Positions 36,830 to 48,539 of a stretch of 64,000 nt of DNA are shown here, in pieces; position 1 is the stretch's first letter, and each line of letters starts with the position of its first letter. The notes beneath the pieces are model-generated. The model was not told the DNA's origin, made no database searches, and worked only from the letters and a program-made list of their open reading frames with translations. The DNA is from Dipylidium caninum (Eukaryota; Platyhelminthes; Cestoda; Cyclophyllidea; Dipylidiidae): assembly GCA_017562135.1 (NCBI GenBank), contig QEYB01000486.1:1-64000 (forward strand). The letters run 5' to 3'. A program made the position numbers and the translations under genes.

Positions 36830-37480
36830 TTTAAATTTCAGTAAGGCAAATTAGACCGGTTATTGAGGTGGTGACAGAATAGCCACGGTTTATTTCTGTA
36901 AAGAATGATACGACAGTCAAGATCATGAATGATGGTGTGAATTGGGATTGTTTGATGTCCCTTTGAGAGTTGCGCCTCATGTAAGTTGAGGAAAGACCCG
37001 TCCATGGTAGCAGTATATGCGAAGAGTTGCCTTTATTCCTTATGAACTTATCAGTTACTAAAGTCAACCACCTGTTATTATCTTTCGCAAGTTGTGGCGG
37101 GCTTCGCTTCTCAATCAGGAAGATTCCTCCTCCATTCACACAAGTCGTCCCGTTTCCGTCAAACAATTCAAGTTTCTTCCCACTAATACTCTGGTATCCA
37201 CTTCCCACTGACATTCCTTCCCCATACTTCTTCATTGTGGCAGGTCGACGAGTGTGTGTAAGCCATTGAGATGGCCTCCAGTGAGACAAAACATGTCAAG
37301 GAAAATACTACATTGGTAGAGAAAACCATACCTCAAGAAGCCGCAAACTTGAGTTGTGTATTAGACACTCGCTTACAGCTCCTGATAAGCGTTAATCTTT
37401 TATTTCCACCACCCAATATCGGCAAGCCAACATGGATTATGCAAGGTGCGTATGCCTTCTCGTAAAATACTGTGCCCATG
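36830..37480 (+). repeat. Direct duplication, copy 1
   Basis: This matches 38490-39190 in the same orientation, about 1.7 kb away. Shared landmarks include ATGATCTTGA followed by TTTTTGC-type coding-like sequence on the minus strand, AAGTATGGGGAAG, and TTAGACACTC then CAGCTCCT. A 152-codon minus-strand frame (37289-36831) spans this copy, but the other copy breaks it, and differences between copies include many amino-acid-changing substitutions. I therefore do not call it a gene. Confidence 0.75.
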
Positions 37481-38489
37481 TTTGGCTAACATTACAAAAT
37501 AAATACCTCAATGGGCTCAACTCAGTGAAGTGTCGACTGCGAGGTTAGTACCTATCTGTCACCTCAGCTTAGTGCCGGGGCTGGTCAACTGCGTCCCCAC
37601 GGCCAAAGGGGATGAGTGGTACATTTGGAGTGGTGAAAACTAGTGGCAACGCCCTAAAACACAGAAAAAGCATTCAAAAATGATTGGTGCTCATCGCCAT
37701 CAATTTGTTTGCATTCGGGGGGTCCCCTAACAGCCGTCTATCCCAGTGACATTGGGGGAGTTAACGCCCTATGTCTATGTTCTGCGTTTGTATTACACGG
37801 GAGATGGAATGCCAGAGGGTTTCGACGGTGATCTTTCTGGTCTTTACCATCGAGTATTTAAGCCTATGCACGGTTGACAGAGAGCCTTCCGAAAGTTCGC
37901 ATCAGATCTCCTACATCACAAAGGGAAGTGGAATCTTCACTAGAAGTAAGCGTCTGCCAAGAAGCTGTAATTAATTGAATAAAGGAAAGGGGAAAGGAAT
38001 ATGTCAGTAGGGCATAGAAATCGATCAGTTTGAGTTTTGAGGTAATTATGGAGGCGGCCAAATGACTTTCTACAGTATCATTACTAACTGCTAACGAAAT
38101 CAACATAGACACATCTGCCTCATTGGATAAGTTAATAAAAATGATGGGAATGGCGCAGGACTTTTTACGTAACAGCTGTATCCAACTCGTTGTGAGAACG
38201 TCATGCCCACCTCACGGGCTTAGTGACGAGGGGTAGGTGAGTGGTCAACCTCGGGGCTTTCGTACAAATCCATTATTCATTGCGATTAGACATAATTGAT
38301 GAACTGCGAGGTAAGACAAAAAAAATGTGAACCACTGCCCTCAGCTAGAGGTCTCGTGCAAAAACCGTTGTGAGGGTGGTAACAGAGGTGTAGAAGATTT
38401 TGAGAGCGGTCGGACAGTTGACCACATGAACAATTTATTGTTTGAGTATTGAAATTGTTTGTCTTAATTCCGAGAATGATTTATACCCA

Positions 38490-39190
38490 TGAATTTTAGT
38501 AACGCAAAATGGACCGATTATTTGGATAGAGGCCCTAAAGCCATCTTTTATTTCCATGAAGAGTGATACAACAATCAAGATCATGGCTGTTGGTATGAAT
38601 TGCGGTCGTTTGGTGTGCCTTCTCGAATTGCTCTTCGATTTAATCAACTTCTTGACATAACAGCCAACCGCTTATCTCTACATTCCACCATAGCAGTAAA
38701 ATTAAAAGGACGGGTCTAGAATATAAATGCATGCAGAGGGTTGCTTTTATTCCTCATAAACGCATGAGTCACTGAAGCCTACCAAGTCTTATTACCTTTC
38801 GCATGTTGTACTCGGTCTCACCTGGCAACCAGGAAGATTCCCTCCTTCATTCGCACAAGTCGACCTGTCTTCGTTGAACCATTCAACTCTCTTCTCGCGG
38901 ACGTTTCTTCCCCATACTTCTTAACGGTGTTAATTCGATGAGCGTGAGGGCTAATTTTAGGCACCCGAGGCTGTTTAAGTCGCGGTGGTGATCTCCAATG
39001 AGACACAACATTTCATGAGAATTACCGCCTTTGTGGGGTAAATCGTGGCTTAAGATGCTGCAAATTTGAGCTATGTACTAGACACTCAATTGCAGCTCCT
39101 TTTAAGCGTTAATCTTCCAATTCACTTATCCACTATCCTCATGCCAATATGGAGTAAACAAGGCGCGTATCCACTTCTGAAAGAATAAAG
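38490..39190 (+). repeat. Direct duplication, copy 2
   Basis: Diverged twin of 36830-37480. On the minus strand the shared frame is split into pieces 39006-38818 and 38647-38435. A donor-like CCAG/GTGAGA (near 38819) replaces the reading-through sequence of copy 1. The ancestral segment may have been an exon, but no complete gene can be assembled. Confidence 0.75.
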
Positions 39191-39452
39191 TAAAGCGGCG
39201 ACTCTGAAAAGTCTCCGCGAAAGAAAATTCCATTTACGACCCGTACCGTCTTTCGTTTTCTCGATAGAAATCCATCAAAAGACACGCTTAAATGTCAAGT
39301 CTGCGTTCTGAGTTCAAATAACCAGATCAGGCTGTCTCCATGGAATTAGGAAAAGGTAAACAGACACGAACACGAACAAGACCGTTGCCTTCAGGGCATA
39401 TATGAGTGGCTCGGAATGAGAGGAAATTTAATGATATTGGAGTCACTTCTAG

Positions 39453-39871
39453 ATGGTCAGCTTACTCGCCACCCTCATCTACTGTGTCACCGTTGTCGCC
39501 TGCTCCGGAGTGTAGCATGAGACGAAGCCGATGCTTCATGTTTACACTGCTTCACTGCGTATTGGTAAATTTACACCATTCAGTCTACATGCCACATAGC
39601 TGCCCTGTCGTCATTGACTATACGTTACCTTCGTGAGTTTCTATCAAACTCCACTCTCCTCTCACTTCACCACTACTCTCATTCCATAGGAAGAAGGTTG
39701 ACTGACATCCATTATTGTAAACCGGTACATGTGATGAGAAATAGACGTCAGTCTAGAGATTCTGTTGCCCGGCGGTCGAGAAGGCTACAAGTGTTCAGCT
39801 CATCCGATGACGGCTCGCTCGTCCCTGACTTTGACGTAGCTGAGAAAAAAGTGGAATATAGACAAGAGTGA
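39453..39871 (+). CDS. Possible three-exon secreted Arg-rich protein
   Basis: The inferred exons are 39453-39509, 39584-39632 and 39690-39871, joined by GT-AG introns of 74 and 57 nt, giving 95 residues in one frame. Exon 1 is a good signal peptide (MVSLLATLIYCVTVVACSG), immediately followed by a stop if unspliced. Exon 2 starts after ATTCAG and ends at a GTGAGT donor. Exon 3 starts after CCATAG and encodes a basic stretch (about 10 Arg within 25 residues around MRNRRQSRD and ARRSRR), then an acidic tail to TGA. A weak TATA-like ATATAT lies 54 nt upstream and AATAAA about 275 nt downstream. The first donor (GTGTAG) is poor, so the model could be wrong. It could also be a broken relative of genes A-C. 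Confidence 0.4.
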
Positions 39872-39879
39872 AAAAAGGG

Positions 39880-41230
39880 GAGAGTAGAGAATTGTTAATC
39901 GGTTCAAACTACACCGTCTTAGGTAAACTTAATAACTTGTTGTCTTCACTCTATTCCATGTTCCGTTTACTAATGGAGACTCTCATTTACTCCCACATAA
40001 GGGTTTTCCAAGTCACAACCCTATTGGCGTGGAACAGCCAATGAAAACAACTTACAACCTAAGTGTTGGGAGCGGTCAAATCAAGTGTCTGTCATTACTG
40101 AAACAATATTGCATCAACTCTGCACTAATGCGTGTCTACGTAATGAAATAAAGCATTGGCTTTGGATAGATGGTGATAACGGAGGGAATTTGTCCAGATG
40201 TGCGCAACTAACCAGCTAACCAGTTTCTTCATTGCTTCATGGAAACCCCTTGATTCGTAATCAATGGCAATGAATAAGCGTTAGTTTGACAATAAAGCGG
40301 ATAGATAAAAGTAGCTTTCTCATAGACCACATGTGAAGGTGACTGGGTGTGAGGTGGAGAAGCGAACAAGCTGCTTAGCGATGACGAGGGGGTCGTGAGG
40401 GTCTGGTTATCGCGCCAGTTTTGCAGCAAAGAACTACAATTAACAAATGTGGAGTCGACTACCACAATTAATGTACGGTCATGCTTTTAGCTACTGTTTA
40501 ACCAATGTAGTAGGGCTCCAGCGCAGTTCTTGATGGCAGGTCGATTATTTGCTTCATCAACCCGAAGTCAACCCAACAATTGGCCTCAGACCCAAACTCC
40601 CATCATCTTTACCACACCTCACTTTTCATTACACAATCTACTCTTCATCAACCAGTGTAATTGGTAACAATTCTAACTTACTAATTTCGAGTTAGTTATG
40701 TAAAACGGGAGGAAAGTGTTCTTCCATTACTCCATGCAGTTATCGAGTAGATCATCGGCGTTAACAGAAGATCTGAAAGAATTTTCTGCAATAACTCACT
40801 CCTTCTACACAATGAGCGCCTACATGGATTAAGGCGTGTGTTTTGAAAATACATATCGACTGAGGCAGGGAGGTAGGCGAATGTCACCTCGTTGGAATTC
40901 GACAATCTGCTGCATTACATCCGTCTGCCATTACCTTCCTCGTGCTAACTTCGAGCTCGTGGCTGTCAGACAACCATGAAATGTAAAAAAACATTTGTCT
41001 TACAGTATCTTAAGTCACCACGCTTTCTTCATTTACCAAAATTTCAACATGCTTGTGGTATTATTTGCTTCCTCCAACCAACCTCCTTGCTGTCGTGTCC
41101 GATTGTCTGCAGAGAAATTGTCAATTAGTGCAATAATTCTGCCCACTTTTCAGTATAGAATGAGGCGAAAGGAAGATCAGGCCAACAACCAAAACCCAAA
41201 GGAAAACACGAATTCAAATATGCATTATGT
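39880..41230. other. Start of the duplicated mosaic; no gene recognised
   Basis: A segment near 40080-40500 resembles 42600-42950 in the same orientation (shared CTGCACTAATGCGTG-type stretch and ACC-AC ending). No gene can be supported. Confidence 0.4.
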
Positions 41231-41236
41231 GGAGGT

Positions 41237-41460
41237 AAAATGAGGGCACACCTTTACTTTTCTCCATTCGACAAGGTGTCATTGGAAGAACCTTCCAAAA
41301 TCCACTGATTATATCTGTTCTAAGTTTATATTCTCCATAGGGAAGTGAAAAATGCTGGGCAGTGAATTCAGGACCATCAACAGACGCTTTCGTAATTCGT
41401 ATGAAAGAGTCGTCTTGGTGCATGAGACAAAGATCAACGACCAAATTAAAGATGGAGCAA
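41237..41460 (-). pseudogene. Exon-like repeat fragment, family X copy 1
   Basis: On the minus strand DLCLMHQDDSFI, then a GPEFTAQHFSLPYG segment, match the fragment at 57240-57464 (GLILYDDGFVQI, then HPDVTAKHISLPYA). Both end at a donor-like sequence (here GTGTGC). Conservation of the residue pattern across two distant, inverted copies suggests a former exon. No other exons could be attached and no domain is recognised. Confidence 0.45.
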
Positions 41461-41599
41461 GCTCGCTCTGTTGTCTTTTCTCTACATCATGCGAACAGAT
41501 GCTTGCGAATGTCCTGCAGAATATAAATAGAGTATATCTGTTATGTCTGCTACAAACAGTATTTAGAAAACGCAAGCAAGTGGACCACGCCTACCTGAC

Positions 41600-42100
41600 C
41601 TCCTCAAACGAAAGTTCTCTGTGGCTGAAATGCAAGTTGCTCCCAACCGCAAAGCAATTGAAGGCGGTGCTCGAACTTGCGTTGGATGAATAATCTGATG
41701 TCCAAGAGGATTCTCTTGGGAACTGATTTCCAGGTGGCCTCACCAAGGGACCACTCAAGGATTAATTTCTGCCATCAAATTGTCTAATTTGGGACAGTTG
41801 CCTGAAATGCGGGTTAAAGAACGAATTCCAATTACTGCTACCACTACCGATTTTTATTCGTTTTCCGAAATGACATGGTGCTTTAATGCACTTGTTGGGC
41901 TGATAACTGCGAAGTCTTTGTGGGCAGGGTTGGAGGTTTTGTCAAGAGAAAGCGTGGAGAGAAGCAAGAGAGATGGCGTAAATTTCGCGCAAAGGCAGGT
42001 GAGCTGGTGCATGGCATTTAATTTATAGCTCGAAGCGTAGTCTGCCTTGGCGGTTTGCATCCCACCACCCAGATAATTGTATCTGGGAGCAGTTCCCATT
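41600..42100 (+). repeat. Segmental repeat copy, paired with 62280-62720
   Basis: Matches 62280-62720 in direct orientation: AAGTTGCTCCCAA, CGCAAAGCA or CGAAGCAGA, GATTTCCAGGTG, CCACTACCGATT and GTCAAGAGAAAGCGTGG occur in the same order. Its 3' part also aligns with 50190-50300. No intact gene is included. Confidence 0.75.
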
Positions 42101-42333
42101 AGAGCTGTTCCACTTTGGTAAAAAGAACTCTCTTAACAAAATGAATTGCAGTTGTGTGTTGCGAGTACCTAACGCCGATTCATCAATTGGGAAAAGGCTG
42201 GTTTATGTAAGTAAAATGTGAGTGGCAATGAGAATGGGGATGTCGAAGCACCGGTGATGTGTTGTTAACTAGCCCATCACGTTTTTGGAGAAACAAAAAT
42301 ACGCAGATACTTGATAAACCCGTGTCTTTACAG

Positions 42334-42527
42334 TGAAAACAGGCTGGTTTTCTGGGTTCCACATGGGAAGTAATGACAGCGATGTGGAAGACGCAATGGT
42401 ACAGATTTATAGTTCCGATGATTATGGCTTTCTTCTCACTGACTTCGGCATCTCTGAGGTCAAGCCAACAATGGCGTTAGATGTAACTCGAGACAGTTCA
42501 TGGCAGCTCAAATTCATGTTCCGTTAG
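42334..42527 (+). CDS. Possible terminal exon, product unknown
   Basis: After a good acceptor (GTGTCTTTACAG) an acidic reading frame runs for about 64 codons (GSNDSDVEDAMVQIYSSDD in its first third) to TAG. No upstream exon, promoter or recognisable domain was found. It may be the end of a gene lost in the surrounding duplications, or a chance frame. Confidence 0.25.
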
Positions 42528-42529
42528 AT

Positions 42530-44140
42530 TGGAACGGCTTTACTCGCTGCCTTGATTGAGATTACCAGCGAAACAGAGGAACTGGGACAAACCAGTCGAT
42601 GAATAGTAGTCGTGAGCTGGCGATTTGGCAAGATATTTTGACAAATAAAGGAGTAGTCAAAGTTAGAGAGTGTAATAGCAACGAAAATAATTGCATCGAA
42701 TCCGCACTTATGCGTGATTTCCTCATGGCAGAAAGCATTGTGGCTGGATATGCGGAGGAATGATGAGCGTTCAAATAGATATGGGAAAATAACCAACTTA
42801 CTAGTGTCGCCACTGTTTCACAGAAATCGTCTGATGCTTCTGAAATTGCAAATGGGCATGTTCAGTCCTGCAGCAAACTGTGAGCAAAAAATTATAGTTG
42901 TTAACACACTCAAGCCGAGGTGGCATATGTGAAGTAAAGAAGTAAACGTTCTGGTAAGCATATTTGATGGTCTCGGATGGGATGTAATGGAATGGAGGGG
43001 AGAGGAGCGGTGGCAATAGGCTGGGGTTAGACGAGTAGATTCACCGCACAGCGTCAGAGCAACAAAGAACCAAAGCATTATTGCTTCAAGTCTGTAAAAC
43101 ACTGCGTACCTAATGGTACGGGAACCATTGTGGTTGAATAAGTAGAAGTAATTGAGGGAATTTTTCTAGATTTGTGCACTAATTTGATAGAGTTATTGTC
43201 AAATGCTGAGCAAAAATGGTCCTTCAACTTATATCTGCAACCGTAAAACTGATTTTTTACATCTCAATGAAAACTTCAAGGGAATATTGCAACAAATCAC
43301 ACGTACTGAATGACTGCCCACGTGTCTTATTGCCTGTCTCTGGAGAGTGCATTCCTCAAATTTTCCATATGCACTCTCAGGGAACATCGAATTCCGCCTC
43401 ATTCACACAAATACCACCTTAGTAAATGAAGGCAAAGAAGGTGGTGGAGTTGTAGAGCGGAGCAATTATTACTCGATACAGTCCATCCCTTCCAACGTGT
43501 TATCTGAGCAGGAGACCATCATTTGCACCATCATGATGAGGTGAGCATCAAGACAATCTCCAAAAGAATTTGTAAAAGGAGCTCCGTCTGGGGGCTCTAA
43601 CGATCTTCAAAAATTCCCTATTATTCTAGATCCAAAACTACCCTCCATACTGTTTTACGTAAAGCATTCGTGGCATCAGATGGGACGTCGCCTTCGATGG
43701 ATTCAACTTGACTCTTCAACTCAGTCAATTCATTGACTTTCACTTCACTCAGGAAATTCAGCCCTTACCCCTACACCATCGTGTCCTTCAGCCACATCCC
43801 CACATTCAGAAATGGTCCCCATGAGGATGGGATACGTGGGACAGGGGTGGAGCTCTCATGTTCTTATGAGAGAAGCCTTATACAACGCGGATGGCAGTGG
43901 TCTCTGCCGGAACCCACCAGATATTCGGGGTCTGAGTAGTCTCTGTTGAGAAGGAGGGACACTGCAGGACCTCATTAAGATTCTTCCCATGTCTAAACGA
44001 CGTCTGTAGCTCTTGAGGTAAATGCCTAAATCTGAAAGTTAACGACTCTTGCGTCACACATTTCGTTCTGCCCATCAGTTGAAAAATTGCGTGTTTCGCG
44101 TGGTCATCATTACCTGTGCCTATACAAACTCCACAAAGAA
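42530..44140. other. No gene recognised
   Basis: Part of the 40-64 kb mosaic. The 42660-42950 segment repeats 40080-40500. The 120-codon minus-strand frame at 43878-44240 is of a length expected by chance in this window and has no domain. Confidence 0.35.
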
Positions 44141-44149
44141 ATGATGCTT

Positions 44150-46100
44150 CTTCTCTGCTCCAATTTCTCCATTTTTCCTGACCCCCATACGAGCATGCTT
44201 GTGACAGCATTTGCCTTGTGGCATAGTCTGCCGCGGTCACCCAACAAATCCAGTCACCTTCTCTTGCACAAAAATAGTCTACGCATTCTGCTCACGTCCG
44301 TTGAACACTGCAATTATGCATAGGCATCGCATTTCCCATCAACGGATGGAGAAATGAAAGAAAACTGTATCACTACCATTTGAATGGGCAAATCAACTGG
44401 AAAAATAGTCGATTGACTCAAACGTAGTGGAAGAGAGTTCAGGAATAGAACGAATTCTTGCGTCCGCTTCCATTGGGGATTTGGTAGTAGGGAACTAATG
44501 ATATTTCTGGTGGTGGACTAAATCGCGGTCTCTTAAACGCCAAATGACTAAGAAGTGGGGGCGGAATGAAGCGACTGTAAATTGATATGGCACAGAAATG
44601 TGCATAACAAAGCTAGGTGTTACTTGATTTGAAAGTGAGCAAAAGCACCCATGCGGACTACTATGGCGAATAAACGCTACTCCTCCCCCAGGGCAGGGGC
44701 GATTGAGAACCCTGACCCTGGCGGGGCGTTTCGACTCGTACATGTCAGTCAGGGAATGCCTGCTCAAATGCTGGATGTAAGAGATGGAAAGAATGAGAGA
44801 GCGCCTGGGAAACGGTATTAACAATGGATCTCACAACGGGTCGTCCGATCCGTAGAGGAAAGTGTACGAGCATTGGTAGAACTCACAAGACACATCGGAC
44901 TATTCCACTGCAGGTGTTCTCGAGTGGCAGGTATTGGCCTCAGCAATTGCTTTGAAAAGTGAGGCTAATTGCGTGCTTCTCTATGTCATCTGCGTCCATA
45001 ACTGGCTTGACATGAAATAGAGAGAATGTGTCCAGGTAACAGGAGGACAGTCATGTTGAGACAGACCCACGTAACCAACTCTTTGACTCATGTCATGCCA
45101 ATTGGAAATATGGGTAGCGTGAGGAACCAAGCTCGTCTCGAGGGAAACGAGTGAATGACACGCCTCACCCGCAGATTTTAACTTGGCACTAACTGAAATC
45201 ATGTCAATGAGAGAATGATAGGCATGAATGTCGAAACAGTCGTCGTGGCTATTGCCGGTGAGGAGTTGGCTGATGGTGCTGTGGAGGAGTAAGACGATGC
45301 AAAGTTACTTCCACCCATCTGAGTAGGACTATAAATCGAGCTAGAATAAATTTTAACATCTAGTCAATCTCTCTACTCAAATTCCGTTGAAGTCATTTTG
45401 GCCTCCTCCTCCGGAGACTGACAATTCTCAAGCCATCGAGCTTCTTGCCATTTGCGCATCCATCTTGAGTGTTACTTCGTTTAGACCATTATACTCCCCT
45501 CTCTGATAGCGTGCAGTCCTGGCGAAAGAGCAACAGTACGTTGGAAAGCATTATACAAACTACAAAAGTGGAATCCCGTCCCTCGTCCGTTAATTGGGGT
45601 AGTGATTCTCAATCTTTGCAGGAATTGACGGAACCGACGTAGTCGACACGGAGTCATGATGCAACTGCGACAGATTCTTTTCATAAGAATTGGGGAAAGT
45701 AGAAAATTCTGGCACTTAGATCCATTCATCTGCTCAAGCAACTCAACAAAGAGTGCTTGAAGACGTCGTTGATAACGACTGATTGGCAAAAATTATCGGT
45801 TCCCTGAACTAATACAGGGAAATGTGAATGAATTACGTTAAGAGGGAGAGCATTCAAGTGTGTACTACTTATTTGTACCCAACTTCTTCTGATTGCGATA
45901 AACACATAACCATCGCAAGTTGTCTAAGTGGAAATGGAAAGGTGTCAGCGCCACTCCCTGAAGTTAGGACATGAAGAGGGCTGTTTCAGAGGTGGCGGCC
46001 ACTTCATAGATGTACCTACGGTATAGTGAAAGAGCGTAGTAGGGGATGTTATTCTCAGGGAAACGAGAAGAATCGTCTAACTAGCAGTTTATTACCCAGA
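44150..46100 (+). repeat. Segmental duplication copy 1 (about 1.95 kb)
   Basis: Corresponds in direct orientation to 60230-62210, 16 kb away. Collinear landmarks include GTCTACGCATTCTGCTCACGT (44278 and 60359), CAGGGGCGATT and GGCGTTTCGACT (44695 and 60845), GGGAAACGAGTGAAT (45140 and 61275), GGAAAGCATTAT, GAGAGCATTCAAGTGT and ATGAAGAGGGCTG. Divergence is considerable and indels break all frames except short ones. The 102-codon minus-strand frame 45789-45481 survives only in this copy. Confidence 0.85.
44880..45310 (-). pseudogene. Exon-like repeat fragment, family Y copy 1
   Basis: On the minus strand HSTISQLLTGNSHDDCFDI appears. It matches NSTISQLLTGNNHDKCFEI at 53055-53312 and a shorter ITIGKTLTGNSHHRCFDI at 61351-61425. 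Homology with the 53-kb copy continues for about 400 nt further, out of frame. No complete gene or domain is recognised. Confidence 0.55.
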
Positions 46101-46258
46101 CACTGTTTGTACAGACCTTAGTTTGCTGAGGCGCTAACTAAGAGAAGATGGCATTTTTGCACTCGATTACGAATGGTCCAGGGCCGTGAGTGCGAGCGAA
46201 TGCTTTGAGATTGTTAACTCTATTGTAATCCGCCACTCAATGCCTTGGACTTGTGTAG

Positions 46259-47022
46259 GAAGAGGAGGATTTCGAAATAAAAGATCTGCAGACATCAACT
46301 AACCAGATGGGCAAGGCGAAGAATACAGCGAAGGAGAAGTTAAGAGGGTTCCGACAGATGTCTGCGCTGATGACGGCAGCTGAGGAGTAGCCATGCAGCT
46401 CGTGACGACGGCGTGCACTTCAAACATAATAAGTAGTGCAACTTGTGTTTGTCGGATGGGGGCACGAAATCATCGGGGCCCATAAAAGAGGAGACAACTG
46501 CACTACGCTCTCTCCAAAACGGACCACTGCTTCTATTGAAGGTGAGTGGAACGACGTGGGTGCTACGTAGCAGGACGAAGTGCAGGAGAAAAGTAGATGT
46601 GGAACTTCGGCTATCTCATAACAATGTGTTAAGAGGAAGAGAATTAAACGCGACAGATTCTAAAATACTTCTTCCAATGTAACCTCTCATAGGCAAGAAA
46701 TACTGCAAATTTGCCAATCTTTCGGCCCATTCTGCGTCATATCTGTCGAATGTAACTTGGATGAGCCGAGCGAGAAGTGGATGTGTGCCATTTCGTCTCA
46801 CAAGTCTCTATATCCTGTCCTCCAAATCCCACTATTTCTCAGACCGAGGCTCCCTGAGGCTCCCATATCGGTGAGGGGGACGTTGGCGTTGAGGCTGATG
46901 CTGAGATTGAGGTTGCAATCGGTGGTGAGGATGAGGCTGAGAATGTCTCCGAAGGTGACAACGATGAATTTGCCCGACCTGACGAGTTAGATGGAGAACT
47001 TCACCTCACTGTTTGTAATTAA
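46259..47022 (+). pseudogene. Possible remains of a gene with charged and acidic exons
   Basis: Three pieces look coding. From 46259, after a TGTGTAG acceptor, a charged frame (EEEDFEIKDLQTSTNQ, then K-rich) runs to a stop near 46390. A piece ending at a good donor (TTGAAG/GTGAGT at 46540) reads KSSGPIKEETTALRSLQNG. At about 46867-47022 an acidic frame, with EDEAENVSEGDNDEFARPDE, runs to TAA. A stop just upstream prevents simple joining to the acceptor at 46841. The order and composition suggest one decayed gene, but the joins are not demonstrated and the product is unknown. AATAAA occurs near 47255. Confidence 0.3.
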
Positions 47023-47549
47023 AAGCCGTGTTTGTTGCCACGCCCATTATTGAACGTTAAAAAATACATTATATTGACCAAAAACATTCTTGATCGTAAT
47101 TATCCACGTTATGCCTGATATCACCCAAGCACACTACGGCACACCATACCAAACCACAACTTCTCCGCTAATCTTCATCGGCTCATCTGCTTTAGTCGCC
47201 TTCTGGCACGGATCATCTTCATCCGCATAAAATAGATGGAATTAAAATCTAGTAAATAAAACATGCAAAGATATGCCCACGAACTATTACACTTCATGAG
47301 GAGCGACCGCTGATTATTCTCTATTCTTACTTCTTTCTCCGTAACTCCTTATTCAAATTTGTTTCAGCCACGCCAACCTCAGTATTGAGTTACCAACGAT
47401 TATCGAACTGTATTTTAGTAACCGCGGGAGTTTTTTCCGTTAGAAGAAGGGGAAAGGGAAGTAATTTAATGATGGAAAATTGGTGGTGGCGGTCACAAGA
47501 GTAGTAGCACATCCTCTTTGTGCCTCCATTTTAACCAGCTGTCGGATTG

Positions 47550-48530
47550 CACACCCGCTGGAACCTAAAGCCCCATGTTTGATTACTTTCTAGTTAAAAG
47601 CAACTAGCATTTATTAGAAGCAATATTTCGGTGGAGGGGTAGAGGTAGGCTCAGTCTCCTCGTCTGCCCTCTCATTACTCTGTTCCTACTTGTCTGAATG
47701 CGATTATACGCCTTTTATCTTCTGAAGAGCCTAAGTCCGTATGGGGAAGATTGTGTTCGAAATCGCGGTATGGTGCAGTGTTGCGAGGACTATAGCAACA
47801 CTGTGTCGACTTGCCTAAAGATGTGACATCTGCCCGTCTCCGAATCTCAGTCGGACATATGAGATGAGTGATTACAGCACGCAGGAATTTTGGAGGGTGC
47901 AGTTCCTAAGCTCAAACCATGAGAGCTGTAGAACTCATGCTGTAGGATGTGTAACCTGTTGCAAGAGTTACTTTCCCTGCTGCGAACGCATTTCTTACTG
48001 AAATTAGTATGTGTGCATTGAATGCTGTTTGTGGAATTTAAGCTCCATACTGCAAATGTTTGACTAAGGTGGCAACAGAGACCGCCCAACCTCTCGCAGC
48101 CCTTAGAAGCGGACACTCACGATATTAGGCTCGACCCTACTTAGCCTAAGTATGCTTTTTTCTTAACGACAGTCGACTTTCAGCTACCCATTGATACGAG
48201 CAGTGGGTAATAGTCATTGTTTTGCAAATTGTGTCGCCTAGCGGTTGTAGAGGCCACTACTGCACACTTTGACAAACACTGTTCCCTCGTCACCCAATTT
48301 GGTGTCGCTAAAGGAGGATATGATATAAACATTACGGCGTAAGGGGATTAAAAAATAACTAGCAGTTGCAATTCACCTCCTCACATTTGCCGGCGCAGAT
48401 TTTTATTATCTCCTTGCTAGGATAGATTCTCTTTATATTCCGGCATAAATTTCTGACTTGTCTTTGTAAGCAGTCAACTAACGTAACTCACATCACCGGA
48501 AGTTTATCGCAACAAATCTGCACTTCCCTG
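47550..48530 (-). repeat. Segmental repeat, inverted copy of 58610-59720
   Basis: Read in reverse complement, the landmarks CGCAACAAATC with CCGG, CTTTTTTCGTAACGACAGT, CAGCCCTTAGAAGC and the GAGCCTACCTCTACCCCTCC-like stretch appear in the opposite order to those at 58610-59720. The outermost part also matches 53950-54060. Confidence 0.75.
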
Positions 48531-48539
48531 TGTGTGCAT

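Noticed and set aside
36831..37289. 152-codon minus-strand frame as a gene
   Set aside because: In 64 kb with about 43% GC a few frames this long arise by chance. The nearby duplicate breaks it, substitutions between copies are largely amino-acid-changing, and no domain or leader is seen.
43878..44240. 120-codon minus-strand frame
   Set aside because: No domain, no leader and no splice partner, and the related segment near 60230 does not preserve it.
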